NCBI GenBank assembly: GCA_964464035.1
Contig: CAYXEN010000042.1
Coordinates: 1 to 23,401 of the forward strand
Reading direction: 5' to 3'
Source of the DNA: CAYXEN01 sp964464035
GTDB taxonomy: Bacteria; Krumholzibacteriota; Krumholzibacteriia; WVZY01
Length of the DNA: 23,401 nucleotides
The number at the start of each line of letters is the position of its first letter. The first letter of the stretch is position 1. The position numbers and the translations under genes are program-made. The notes under the pieces are model-generated. The model worked only from the letters and a program-made list of their open reading frames with translations. It ran no database searches and had not been told where the DNA came from. Positions 1 to 7,827 of this stretch are shown here, piece by piece.

Positions 1-1489
1 CGTCCATATCGACTCCGATCACCCGGCCCGGGAAGCGATCCGCCATCTCGCCGGCGAGCGAGTCGAGCCGCTCCCCTGCGAGATCGGCGGCGACGACGTG
101 TGCGCCCTCGGCGAGCAGCGCTTCCGTTATCCCCGAACCGATGGCGCCCGCCGCCCCGGTCACGAGGGCGACGGTCCCCTCCAGGGCTTTTCCACCCGAG
201 CGCGCAAGCTTCGCATGCTGGAGCGGGTAGTATTCCATGTCGAAGAGATGCTCCTCGCTCAAGCCTTCGTACTTCCCCAACCCCAGCGATCTCACCTTGG
301 CGGCGACGGTACGCTCGGTTATGTCGCTCGCAATACGCGCCGCGTGCGCATCCCTCCCCACGCAAACGGCTCCCAATCCCCGCATGAAGATCACCCTCGG
401 CCTCGCGTCGAAACGTTTCACGCCGCGGGGCATCCTGTCCGCGTGGCGGGAGATGTATGCCTCGTAGCCTCCGGCGTAGTCCTCTATGGCCGACACGACG
501 ATCCTTTTCATCTCGTCCGGCCGGTCGTAGGGAACGTCCTTTATGAAAAGGGGAAACGGTTTGACGCGAATCAAGTGGTCGGCGGTGAGCGGCGGCGTGG
601 CCACGATTTTCTCAGCCTCTTCCGATTGCAGGAAAGCCAGGGTCTCCTCGGTGATGATCGGCTCGAGAACGAAGCGGTTATATGGCACGTCCTCGTCGCC
701 GGTGGGCTCGGCCACGGCTCCCCTTATCATGGGTGCGTTCTCCACGTACCTTCGGCGGGCTTCTTCGATGGAAGTCCGGGCGGAGACTTGTATAGGCCTC
801 GTATGCTTCTCCAGGTAGGCCTCGGCTTTGTTCACCAGCGCGATCGTCTTGGCATAGGATTCCCTCGCGCTATCGCCCCACGTGACCAGGCCGTGCTTGA
901 GAAGCACGATGCCCTCCCTGTCGCCGCCGTCGGCGAGCGCATCCGCAACGCTCTTCGCCAGTTCGAATCCCGGTCTCGCATAATCGAGGACGAGGACCCG
1001 CTTGCCCAGCGCTTCCTCGACGAGTCTCTTCCCCCGCTCTTGATTGGTGAGAACCAGGATCGCATCAGGATGCGTATGATCGACGAACCTCGCGGGGATG
1101 AAGGCGTGCATGAGAGCTTCGAGGGACGCAGACGGGGCGCGAGTATCGAAGAGCGCCCTCGTAAGCTCGTTCATGACCTCTTCGTCGGACATCGTCCGGG
1201 CGCTGCGCAAGGCCATAAGGAAAGCGAGATCGAGAGCCACGTGGCCTGCGGGATCGATATTCGCCAGGTCCCGGCCGGACGCCTTGATGAAGAGAGCCGG
1301 GACTTCTTCCCCGCCCGGCCTCTTCCACGTTCCCTTTACCGACGTGTTGCCGCCGCCGTGGAGAACGAGCTCCTTTTCAGATCCGATCAATCTGCTCGCA
1401 TAGGTTCTAAGAGCGACGTCTTCGCCGTACTCTTCTCCGTACCGGGACACGAACCGGGCGGCTTCTTCATCCGACCAGCGATCTTGCAT
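1..1489 (-). CDS. Bifunctional class II aldolase / short-chain dehydrogenase (RhaD-ADH/RhaE-like), C-terminus cut by window edge
   Basis: A continuous minus-strand frame of 496 residues runs off the left edge. Residues about 1-300 are a class II (zinc) aldolase domain with the metal-binding VDHTHPD (H138, H140), E124 in the preceding helix and H199 in KHGLVTWG. From about residue 437 a Rossmann short-chain dehydrogenase starts, with the nucleotide loop TGAAGAIGSG at 444-453. This order matches the RhaE-type bifunctional enzyme, which splits L-rhamnulose-1-phosphate into DHAP and lactaldehyde and then oxidises or reduces the lactaldehyde. The true substrate here cannot be read from sequence. 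Family members are usually near 690 residues, so about 200, including the SDR Tyr-Lys pair, are missing. The start ATG at 1489 has an AGGGAG ribosome site 6 nt upstream. It lies 84 bp downstream of the LsrF-like gene and is probably co-transcribed. Confidence 0.9.
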   Translation of the reverse strand, partial: MQDRWSDEEAARFVSRYGEEYGEDVALRTYASRLIGSEKELVLHGGGNTSVKGTWKRPGGEEVPALFIKASGRDLANIDPAGHVALDLAFLMALRSARTMSDEEVMNELTRALFDTRAPSASLEALMHAFIPARFVDHTHPDAILVLTNQERGKRLVEEALGKRVLVLDYARPGFELAKSVADALADGGDREGIVLLKHGLVTWGDSARESYAKTIALVNKAEAYLEKHTRPIQVSARTSIEEARRRYVENAPMIRGAVAEPTGDEDVPYNRFVLEPIITEETLAFLQSEEAEKIVATPPLTADHLIRVKPFPLFIKDVPYDRPDEMKRIVVSAIEDYAGGYEAYISRHADRMPRGVKRFDARPRVIFMRGLGAVCVGRDAHAARIASDITERTVAAKVRSLGLGKYEGLSEEHLFDMEYYPLQHAKLARSGGKALEGTVALVTGAAGAIGSGITEALLAEGAHVVAADLAGERLDSLAGEMADRFPGRVIGVDMD

Positions 1490-1573
1490 GAACAACTCCC
1501 TCGTTCCTTACCCGTCTTTCAATCATCGACGCCGAGGCTGCCCGCGCTGGCGACGCGCTCGCGCGCTGGATTG

Positions 1574-2458
1574 CTATTTCTTTTCCCGCTTCAGCGTCTG
1601 GAAGAAGTCGTAGGCTTCCTCGGGGGTCGCGTTCTCGTGAACTACTTTTCTCACTGCTCGTATCATCGCCTCCGGGGCCTCGGACTGGAATATGTTGCGT
1701 CCCATGTCCACCCCGGCCGCTCCCTGCCGGATGGCGTTGTACGCCATCTTCAAGGCGTCGAGCTCCGGTATCTTCTTGCCGCCTGCAATGACGATGGGCA
1801 CGGGGCAGGCGGCGGTGACCGTTTCGAACCCCTCGCTCACGTAATAAGTCTTCACGTAGGAGGCGCCCAGCTCGGCGCAGATCCTCGTCGCCAGGCGCAT
1901 GTACTTGGCGTCGCGCGTCATGTTCTTCCCCACCGCGGTCACGCCGAGAACGGGAACGCCGTAACGATTGCCCATGTCCACGAGGCGGGTCATGTTGTGG
2001 ACCGATCTCGTCTCGTACTCGCCTCCTATGAACACCTGCACGGCGACCGCCGCGGCGTTGAGACGAACCGCGTCTTCGATGTCGACCGCTATCTCCTCGT
2101 TGGAAAGCTCCTTCAGTATGCTCGGCCCGCCGCTCGCCCTGAGCACTACTCCCTTGTTGAACGTGGGGGGTATCGTCGAACGAAGCATCCCCCTCGTGCA
2201 CATGAGGGTGTCGGCGTGCGGAAGGAGTGGAACTATGTTCAAGTCCACGCGCTCGAGCCCGGAAGTCGGGCCGAGGAAGTAACCGTGGTCGATGGCGAGC
2301 ATCACCGTCCTGCCGGTGGCCGGATCGAAGATGTTGGACAGCCGGTTCTTCATCCCCCAATCGAGAGAGTTGGAACCCTTGAGCATGAACGCCTCGCTTT
2401 TCATGGGAATGTCCGGGTGGTAATCGTGTGACTCGAGAACATCATCCTTGTCTGCCAT
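1574..2458 (-). CDS. lsrF: LsrF-type 3-hydroxy-5-phosphonooxypentane-2,4-dione thiolase / class I DeoC-FbaB aldolase
   Basis: The 294-residue product matches Escherichia coli LsrF (291 residues, from memory) almost end to end. Shared segments include SLDWGMKNRLS, VMLAIDHGYF, GPTSGLERVDLN, VVLRASG, VPIVIAGGKK and VDMGRNIFQS. The Schiff-base lysine is K203 in YVKTYY, the same position as in E. coli. LsrF transfers an acetyl group from phosphorylated autoinducer-2 to coenzyme A, giving DHAP and acetyl-CoA. The ATG at 2458 has an AAGGAG site 7 nt upstream. No lsrK or lsr transport genes are visible. The downstream neighbour is an aldolase/dehydrogenase, so an AI-2 role is not certain: the enzyme may process another phosphorylated diketone or sugar. 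Fold and chemistry are well supported; the physiological substrate is less so. Confidence 0.88.
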   Translation of the reverse strand: MADKDDVLESHDYHPDIPMKSEAFMLKGSNSLDWGMKNRLSNIFDPATGRTVMLAIDHGYFLGPTSGLERVDLNIVPLLPHADTLMCTRGMLRSTIPPTFNKGVVLRASGGPSILKELSNEEIAVDIEDAVRLNAAAVAVQVFIGGEYETRSVHNMTRLVDMGNRYGVPVLGVTAVGKNMTRDAKYMRLATRICAELGASYVKTYYVSEGFETVTAACPVPIVIAGGKKIPELDALKMAYNAIRQGAAGVDMGRNIFQSEAPEAMIRAVRKVVHENATPEEAYDFFQTLKREKK

Positions 2459-2554
2459 GTCTATCTCCTTTTTTCACTCGCTGGATCGAAGGAAGTCTAG
2501 CACACGTGTCGGTTCGTCTCAAGGCGGGATAGAAGGGGGGATAGCCGGGGAGGA

Positions 2555-3574
2555 TCATGGAGCGAGCGACGATATGCTCACGTCCTTGCGCTTGAGCATG
2601 TTCAGCCAGGATTTCACGCCTTTTCTCTCGACGTATTTCCTGACCTTGCGGTAGCCGTCCCCGTAGACGGGATCTTCGTTCTTTTCCATCCGATCGATGA
2701 TGAAACGGGCCTCGGGGCCGCCTATCTCCCGGAGCACCAGCGCGGCGGCGTAGTTCGCGCTGCCCTCCGACAAGGTCTTCTCCAGCTTCAGGCGGCAGTT
2801 CTTGAACTGCCACACGTGCGCGAGCTCGTGCGCTACGGCTGCGGCGGCCTGGATCCGAGGCATTCCCTCGAGCAGGTAGATCTTTATCCGTTGCGATTTG
2901 ACCTTGCCGAAAAGGTTTTTTTCCACGGCGTAATCGACGAACCCCGTCGTATCGTATGAAGGCCGGTCCGACAATTTCTTCAACTTGTCCCGGCCCACCA
3001 GCTTGAAATCGATTCTCCAGGCGTCCACGGCGATGCCGTACCTTCGCAATCTCGCAGCTACCTCGACGGCGAGACGCTTGGCTTCCTTGGCGTCGCGTAC
3101 CGCACTCGGTGCGCATCGGGCGCAAAGGAACCTTCCGTCACGAAAACGTACCATGCCGCGGATCAGGTCCCCGACGATGAACCTTCCGCAGAAATCGCAT
3201 TGAACCACTCTTCCCTCGTGCCAGGGATGATACTTGTCCCCCCAGTAATCCGTTATGTATTCACCTTGTATGATGCCGCCACACACTCCGCACTTGAGCG
3301 CCACGTTCTCACGGTAGCAATCGGAGTGGTAATTCTTGCCCTTGAAGTGAATATAGGAGCCTTTTATCGGCTTGTTGCAATACGCACACCTGAAGCACCA
3401 GGGGTGGTAGTACCTGCCGTCGGTCTTGAAGTACTCCTTGCCTATGGGACGTCCGCAAGCGCTGCACTTGAGCCCCGCCGAGGCCTGGACGGCTATCGCC
3501 ATGGCGATGAGAAGAATCATTGCGACGAATAGAGCTTTGGGAACTCTCACTTGAACGACCTTCATGCCGGGCAA
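2555..3574 (-). CDS. Exported LIM-domain zinc metallopeptidase, DA1-like
   Basis: The 339-residue protein starts with a signal peptide (hydrophobic stretch 14-30, likely cleavage after ASA at 33). A canonical LIM domain follows: C37, C40, H57, C60, C63, C66, H83, C86. A degenerate second LIM-like module has C95, C98, H116, H119, C126, C129, C151, C154. The C-terminal domain carries the gluzincin motif HELAH (H249, E250, H253) and E270 in LSEGSANY as a possible third zinc ligand. LIM, LIM-like, then HExxH peptidase is the architecture of plant DA1/DAR proteins, here without ubiquitin-interacting motifs and with an export signal. It probably acts in the periplasm or at the surface. The TTG at 3574 has GGAG 5 nt upstream. 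The ATG at 3565 is an alternative start, 14 nt from that site and three residues shorter. The gene begins 29 bp after the nucleotidyltransferase gene. The substrate is unknown. Confidence 0.85.
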   Translation of the reverse strand: MPGMKVVQVRVPKALFVAMILLIAMAIAVQASAGLKCSACGRPIGKEYFKTDGRYYHPWCFRCAYCNKPIKGSYIHFKGKNYHSDCYRENVALKCGVCGGIIQGEYITDYWGDKYHPWHEGRVVQCDFCGRFIVGDLIRGMVRFRDGRFLCARCAPSAVRDAKEAKRLAVEVAARLRRYGIAVDAWRIDFKLVGRDKLKKLSDRPSYDTTGFVDYAVEKNLFGKVKSQRIKIYLLEGMPRIQAAAAVAHELAHVWQFKNCRLKLEKTLSEGSANYAAALVLREIGGPEARFIIDRMEKNEDPVYGDGYRKVRKYVERKGVKSWLNMLKRKDVSISSLAP

Positions 3575-3603
3575 ACAATCTCCTCTCCCGGATCACGGCG
3601 CAA

Positions 3604-4818
3604 CTATTCCGGCTTTCGGATACGGGTAAGCATCTTGTCACTGGTCCCGGCCAACAATTTCACCGCTACGGTATGATCTCCGCCGGGGAGATCGAGAGTC
3701 ACCCGATCGCGGTCGCCTACGATGAACCCCGGGAAGTGAACGCTGGTGTCAGGAGTCGCGTGGAATATCTTCCAATCGACTGGAGTTCCATCAACCGATA
3801 CCTCAATCACGTAGCGCCCCCTGCCTTTGAAACGCTCCGGCATCAGCGCACGGAATTCCAGCCTGGCTTTGTCAGAATAACCCAATCTCGCGATCAGGGA
3901 ATCTCCCCTATCAGTAAGCCACCATTCTTGAACTCCCTTTGTGCGCGAAAGAAACACTTTCGGCGCACTCAGAGGTTTCACGCTCTCCCAGTCGATGCTC
4001 GCCGGCCCAACGCTCGAGCTGGACATCCAGCCGCTCATTATGAGCAGAATCCCTGCAACCCCGGCTGCCGGCCAACGCGCCTTTCTCCAGAACTTCTTCA
4101 TCCTCGAGCGATCATTCTCTATGCCGGGCCAAACTTCCCGCCTGGCCTTGTCGAGGTCGACGGGAAAATCCACCTCCACCCATGGAAGGCCTGCTACATT
4201 CACCCCTGCTATCGCGACCTCCGAGCACGTGGCTCTGATCGCTTCGATACCCCACGAGTTTTCTTGCCCCAGTCTCAGCTGCTCTTCGACGCTTTCGAAG
4301 AGAGCCCTTGCCCCCTCGGCATCGAATTTCAATATTCCCAGGCTCTCCCCCTTGGCTGCCGCCCCGGGCAGATCTTTTCCCAGGTCGAGTACGCGGTTCC
4401 CGCTCAACGCCACTTTGGTTTGCTCGCGCCCGCCTATCGATGTGGAGTCATAAGCGAGAGCGCTCCCTTTCACGGAAAGCAATCGGTCGAGAATATCGGG
4501 GTGGAAAAGGATATCACAGTTCATCAGAATGAACGGGCCTTCGACCCAATCTCTTGCGAGCGAGAGAGAGTACAAGCTGTTCGTCTCACGATAACGCTCA
4601 TTTACGATGAAATCGACGCTGTCCCCTACCGCCTCGCGTATCAGGTTCTCCTTGTACCCGACTATCAAGAGTATTTTGCCGATACCATGATCGGACAGCA
4701 TCTCGATCTGATGCTTGATGATCGGCTTTCCTCCTACTTCCAGCAAACATTTCGGCTTCTCCTTGGTATGCTCGCCCAATCTACTGCCGACTCCTGCTGC
4801 CAAAATAACGGCTTGCAT
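3604..4818 (-). CDS. LicC-like sugar/phosphocholine nucleotidyltransferase fused to a membrane anchor and periplasmic domain
   Basis: The 404-residue protein has two parts. Residues 1-235 are a nucleotidyltransferase: the loop LAAGVGSR at 6-13, KPK at 22-24, the metal-binding NCD at 100-102 and a second acidic site, VDFPVD, at 216-221. The segment YRETNSLYSLSLA resembles phosphocholine cytidylyltransferase LicC and related enzymes that make CDP-activated alcohols. Residues about 249-264 form one transmembrane segment. Residues 270-404 are a beta-rich, presumably periplasmic domain with no recognised family. M240 in MKKFWRK could be the remnant of a separate gene start, so this may be a fusion of two ancestral genes. 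The ATG at 4818 follows AAGGAG by 9 nt and lies 5 nt after the exporter stop codon. The reading frame is open further upstream but lies within the exporter gene. CDP specificity is inferred partly from the adjacent glycerophosphotransferase. Confidence 0.82.
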   Translation of the reverse strand: MQAVILAAGVGSRLGEHTKEKPKCLLEVGGKPIIKHQIEMLSDHGIGKILLIVGYKENLIREAVGDSVDFIVNERYRETNSLYSLSLARDWVEGPFILMNCDILFHPDILDRLLSVKGSALAYDSTSIGGREQTKVALSGNRVLDLGKDLPGAAAKGESLGILKFDAEGARALFESVEEQLRLGQENSWGIEAIRATCSEVAIAGVNVAGLPWVEVDFPVDLDKARREVWPGIENDRSRMKKFWRKARWPAAGVAGILLIMSGWMSSSSVGPASIDWESVKPLSAPKVFLSRTKGVQEWWLTDRGDSLIARLGYSDKARLEFRALMPERFKGRGRYVIEVSVDGTPVDWKIFHATPDTSVHFPGFIVGDRDRVTLDLPGGDHTVAVKLLAGTSDKMLTRIRKPE

Positions 4819-4823
4819 AACAA

Positions 4824-6692
4824 TCAACTCCTTGCGTTCCCGGCTCCGGGCATCCTCAACAAAAAGGACCCTTGCTCCGGGTTTCCGTTCTGCGCCCTCC
4901 AAGTCGCAAACTCCTGGGGCGTTCCGAAAAAGCGCGCCTCCCCGTTCTCCAGGACCATTACCCTGTCCAGGAGGGGTATGACGCGCTGATCGTGTGTGAC
5001 CCAAATCGTCGTTTTTCCTCTGGTTTCCTCCAGGATGATTTTCACCAGCTCATCCGCTGCATCCCGGTCCAGGTTTGCAGTCGGTTCATCGAGAAGCCAT
5101 ATCCTCCCCCTGCTCAGAATAGCCCGCGCAAGCGCAATGCGCTGGCGCTCTCCCCCGGAAAACAAATTGCCGCGCTTGCGTACAATCGTTTTATAGCCGT
5201 CTTTGAGGTTTTCGATTGTCCGGGAGGCTTGAGCCTTGGAGGCGGCAAGCTTGATTTCTTCCGGACCGGCATCCGGTCGGCCCATGGCGATGTTGTCTCC
5301 TACGGAGAGCCCGAAGAATATGCTGTCCTGGAAAACGACACTCATCTGTTTTCGCAGCGATTGCAGAGCGAAAGATCGAATATCTACACCATCCAGTTTC
5401 ACCGCGCCTCGGTCCGGATCGACAAGCCGGAGAACAAGGCGCAGCAAGGTCGATTTGCCGGCACCGTTATGCCCGACTATGGCCAGCCGCTCCCCGGCAT
5501 CGAGCTTGAACGAGACATCCTTGAGTATCCATCGCCTTTTACCCCCGAGTTTCTTCGAATTCTTCAAGGATACCTCGTCGAAGACAACATTGCCTAGAAA
5601 AGCCGGAGCTTCCACCGCATCCGCGTTGTTTAACACCATGGGTTTCTTTGCCATTATCTTCTGCAGGCGATCGGCACATGCCAAGGTCCTGCCCATCCTT
5701 GCCGATTGCCGGGCGAACTGCCTGTAAGGTTTGTTGAGGACCTTTACATAAGATATGAAAAGAATGAGATCCCCTGCGGTCAGATGCCCCGCTCTCACGG
5801 CAAGCGCCCCGAAGTATAGGACGACTGCCACGGCCACGGCGAGGATGACCTCGACTCGCAGCAGCAGCCCCGCCGCCAGGCGCCTCACCTTTTGCTCTTC
5901 CTTGAGGCTTTTTGCGTTTTGCTTGCTGAATCTCTTGTTGTCTATCTGCCCCGGTTGGAACGTCTGCATCTCGCGGATCCCGAGAAGTGACTCCGTAACG
6001 GTTGAAGCCAGTTTGCCCTCGTGCTTCCTCGAACGCAGGGATGCGCGCTGGATGCGATGGGTGTCGCGGCCAAGCAGAAGCAGTATCAATATGCCGCTGC
6101 CACCGAGAACGAGCGCCATGAGTACGTGAACGTGCAACATCACCACGAAGACCGTGCAAAACAAGAATAGATTCTGAAAAATCCTCAGGAGGATTCCACG
6201 TACACCCTGGCGAAGTCTCGCCGTGTCATAGACGACGCGTGTTATAAGCTCGCCGGTTTCCCGGCGGTCATGGAAGGAAAGCGGCAGATTCATGATGTGA
6301 TGGAAAAGGTCGCTGCGAAAACGGAAGACTATGCGGTTTCCCAACCCGGCCATCACTAGCGCCTGCAGGTATTCGCAAAGCGCGGCGCAGCCCGCGAGAA
6401 GCACATAACCGGCACTCAACGCCATGATCGCATTGATCGGGGAGCCGAAGGCCCCCGTGATCAATCCGGGACGCTCACCGGAAAGAATATCGATTATCCA
6501 CTTGAGCGGCCACGGCCCGGCGACCCTGAGGCCGACGACGGCGGCACTCAGACACATGCCCGCTAGAAGCCTTGCCTTGTGCTGTTTGAGAAGTGGCCAG
6601 AGAGTCTTGACTAATGCAATCGTTTTCAGCAGAGACTTGATGATGTGCGGCTTGCGCCTGCGTTTGCCCGGCTTGTTCATCCTCTCGTACAT
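4824..6692 (-). CDS. ABC exporter, fused membrane and ATPase domains (MsbA-like)
   Basis: This 622-residue half-transporter has an N-terminal six-helix exporter domain (about 35-330) and a C-terminal nucleotide-binding domain. The ATPase motifs are complete: Walker A GHNGAGKST (407-415), signature FSGGERQ (511-517), Walker B IWLLDEPT (531-538) and the H-loop histidine H567. It would work as a homodimer in the inner membrane and export a lipid, glycolipid or surface polymer. Its position between a glycerophosphotransferase-family gene and a nucleotidyltransferase suggests that it moves the product they make. The ATG at 6692 lies 7 nt beyond the preceding stop and has GGAAGGA 10 nt upstream. 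The frame stays open to 6755, but that would overlap the previous gene. An ATG at 6680 is also possible. The substrate is inference. Confidence 0.88.
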   Translation of the reverse strand: MYERMNKPGKRRRKPHIIKSLLKTIALVKTLWPLLKQHKARLLAGMCLSAAVVGLRVAGPWPLKWIIDILSGERPGLITGAFGSPINAIMALSAGYVLLAGCAALCEYLQALVMAGLGNRIVFRFRSDLFHHIMNLPLSFHDRRETGELITRVVYDTARLRQGVRGILLRIFQNLFLFCTVFVVMLHVHVLMALVLGGSGILILLLLGRDTHRIQRASLRSRKHEGKLASTVTESLLGIREMQTFQPGQIDNKRFSKQNAKSLKEEQKVRRLAAGLLLRVEVILAVAVAVVLYFGALAVRAGHLTAGDLILFISYVKVLNKPYRQFARQSARMGRTLACADRLQKIMAKKPMVLNNADAVEAPAFLGNVVFDEVSLKNSKKLGGKRRWILKDVSFKLDAGERLAIVGHNGAGKSTLLRLVLRLVDPDRGAVKLDGVDIRSFALQSLRKQMSVVFQDSIFFGLSVGDNIAMGRPDAGPEEIKLAASKAQASRTIENLKDGYKTIVRKRGNLFSGGERQRIALARAILSRGRIWLLDEPTANLDRDAADELVKIILEETRGKTTIWVTHDQRVIPLLDRVMVLENGEARFFGTPQEFATWRAQNGNPEQGSFLLRMPGAGNARS

Positions 6693-6699
6693 GCGTAGC

Positions 6700-7827
6700 T
6701 CATCCTTCCGCCAAGGAATACTTCCCGGCCGTGCGGGCTTCTCCGCGCCCCACACTTCGGTTTTTGTGTCTCAAGTCCAGGCGTTCAAGAATCCAGTTTG
6801 CCGCGACGTTAGCAGCGTTCCCCGGGTTGTAAAAGAGGTCGCCGGCCATCGCCCGGCGAACGTCACTCTTGTGCTCGGGGTGCTCCAGGCTCCATTGCAC
6901 CGCATCGACCGCCTCATCAGGCCAGCGCGCCGTTATTCCCCCGCGCCTTCCCCACGTCTCCAGGTCGACGGCGTGACCTTTCTTGCGGGCGAGCTCCAAC
7001 AGTTCGGGCACGTCCAGAAAAACCATCGGCCGATTGAGGATGGAGTACTCGCTGGAAACCGATGAAGCATCCGTCATCAGTAGATCCGCCGCGAAAAGAT
7101 ACGGTACAATGTCGAATCCCGTTGCTAAGCGGAGATGGGAATCCTGGAGAACGCGGAGCCTCTTGGCCCAATCGACCGACTTGTCCCTGGGATGATCATG
7201 GAGTTTCACGATGATATCGTACCGGTCCAGCAACCGAAGTCTTCTCAACACTTCCTCTCCCAAGCCTGTTTCCAGTGAATTGTATTTCTGCCCCGTGGGA
7301 GCGAACAGTATGACCGGGCGCTTCCCCGACATTCCCAGGCGTTTGAGGATCTTCATCCTGTCAAGACTTCCATCCACCAGTCTGTCGACTTTAGGAAACC
7401 CCACAGGGATGCACCGGGGATCTCCCGGTCGAAGCAGCTTCTTCTCCTGGAATTTCCGCATCATGTAAGGACCGGTTATGAACAGGTGATCGAAAACGAG
7501 CACATCCCGGCGGGTGGCCACGTTTCGGAAAGAGAGGCCATGAAACAGTTGAACCCGCTCGCGATCCGATTTCGGGAAATACCCTGAAACATGAGCGCAA
7601 AGCACCATGTCGAACGAACGTCTCTGCATTTCCCCAAGCGTGATTATCCTGTCCTTCGGTACGCGGAACGGGCGGTAGAGATCCCACACGCTATCATCGC
7701 TCCCGTCTTTGAACCTGCCCGAAAGATATATCCCCAGGTTGCGATTCTTCGCGAGCCTGCGGTAGACCGGCTGAAAGCACACGAAGTGCACCGGTGCGTA
7801 GCCTGCGAATATGATCTTTTTTTTCAT
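6700..7827 (-). CDS. CDP-glycerol glycerophosphotransferase family protein (TagB/TagF-like)
   Basis: The 375-residue protein has the hallmarks of the CDP-glycerol:poly(glycerophosphate) glycerophosphotransferase family (Pfam PF04464). Residues 96-102 are HGLSFRN, KLHDHP lies at 218-223 and TDASSVSSEY at 252-261, equivalent to the conserved donor-binding DxSS region of TagF. It lacks the long N-terminal extension of polymerising TagF and is close in size to priming or single-transfer enzymes such as TagB. No signal peptide is seen, so it should act on the cytoplasmic face, transferring a phospho-alcohol from a CDP donor. Its ATG overlaps the upstream barrel gene's stop codon in an ATGA tetranucleotide, which implies translational coupling. 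In a diderm this is more likely to decorate a surface glycan or lipid than to make teichoic acid. The acceptor is unknown. Confidence 0.85.
   Translation of the reverse strand: MKKKIIFAGYAPVHFVCFQPVYRRLAKNRNLGIYLSGRFKDGSDDSVWDLYRPFRVPKDRIITLGEMQRRSFDMVLCAHVSGYFPKSDRERVQLFHGLSFRNVATRRDVLVFDHLFITGPYMMRKFQEKKLLRPGDPRCIPVGFPKVDRLVDGSLDRMKILKRLGMSGKRPVILFAPTGQKYNSLETGLGEEVLRRLRLLDRYDIIVKLHDHPRDKSVDWAKRLRVLQDSHLRLATGFDIVPYLFAADLLMTDASSVSSEYSILNRPMVFLDVPELLELARKKGHAVDLETWGRRGGITARWPDEAVDAVQWSLEHPEHKSDVRRAMAGDLFYNPGNAANVAANWILERLDLRHKNRSVGRGEARTAGKYSLAEG

Noticed and set aside
98..2431. A 777-codon open frame on the plus strand
   Set aside because: It lies opposite two well-recognised genes (aldolase/dehydrogenase and LsrF); its translation is arginine- and histidine-rich with no domain. 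It is a GC-rich antisense shadow.
3520..4989. A 489-codon plus-strand frame
   Set aside because: It is antisense to the nucleotidyltransferase fusion and exporter genes, with no recognisable domain or ribosome site.
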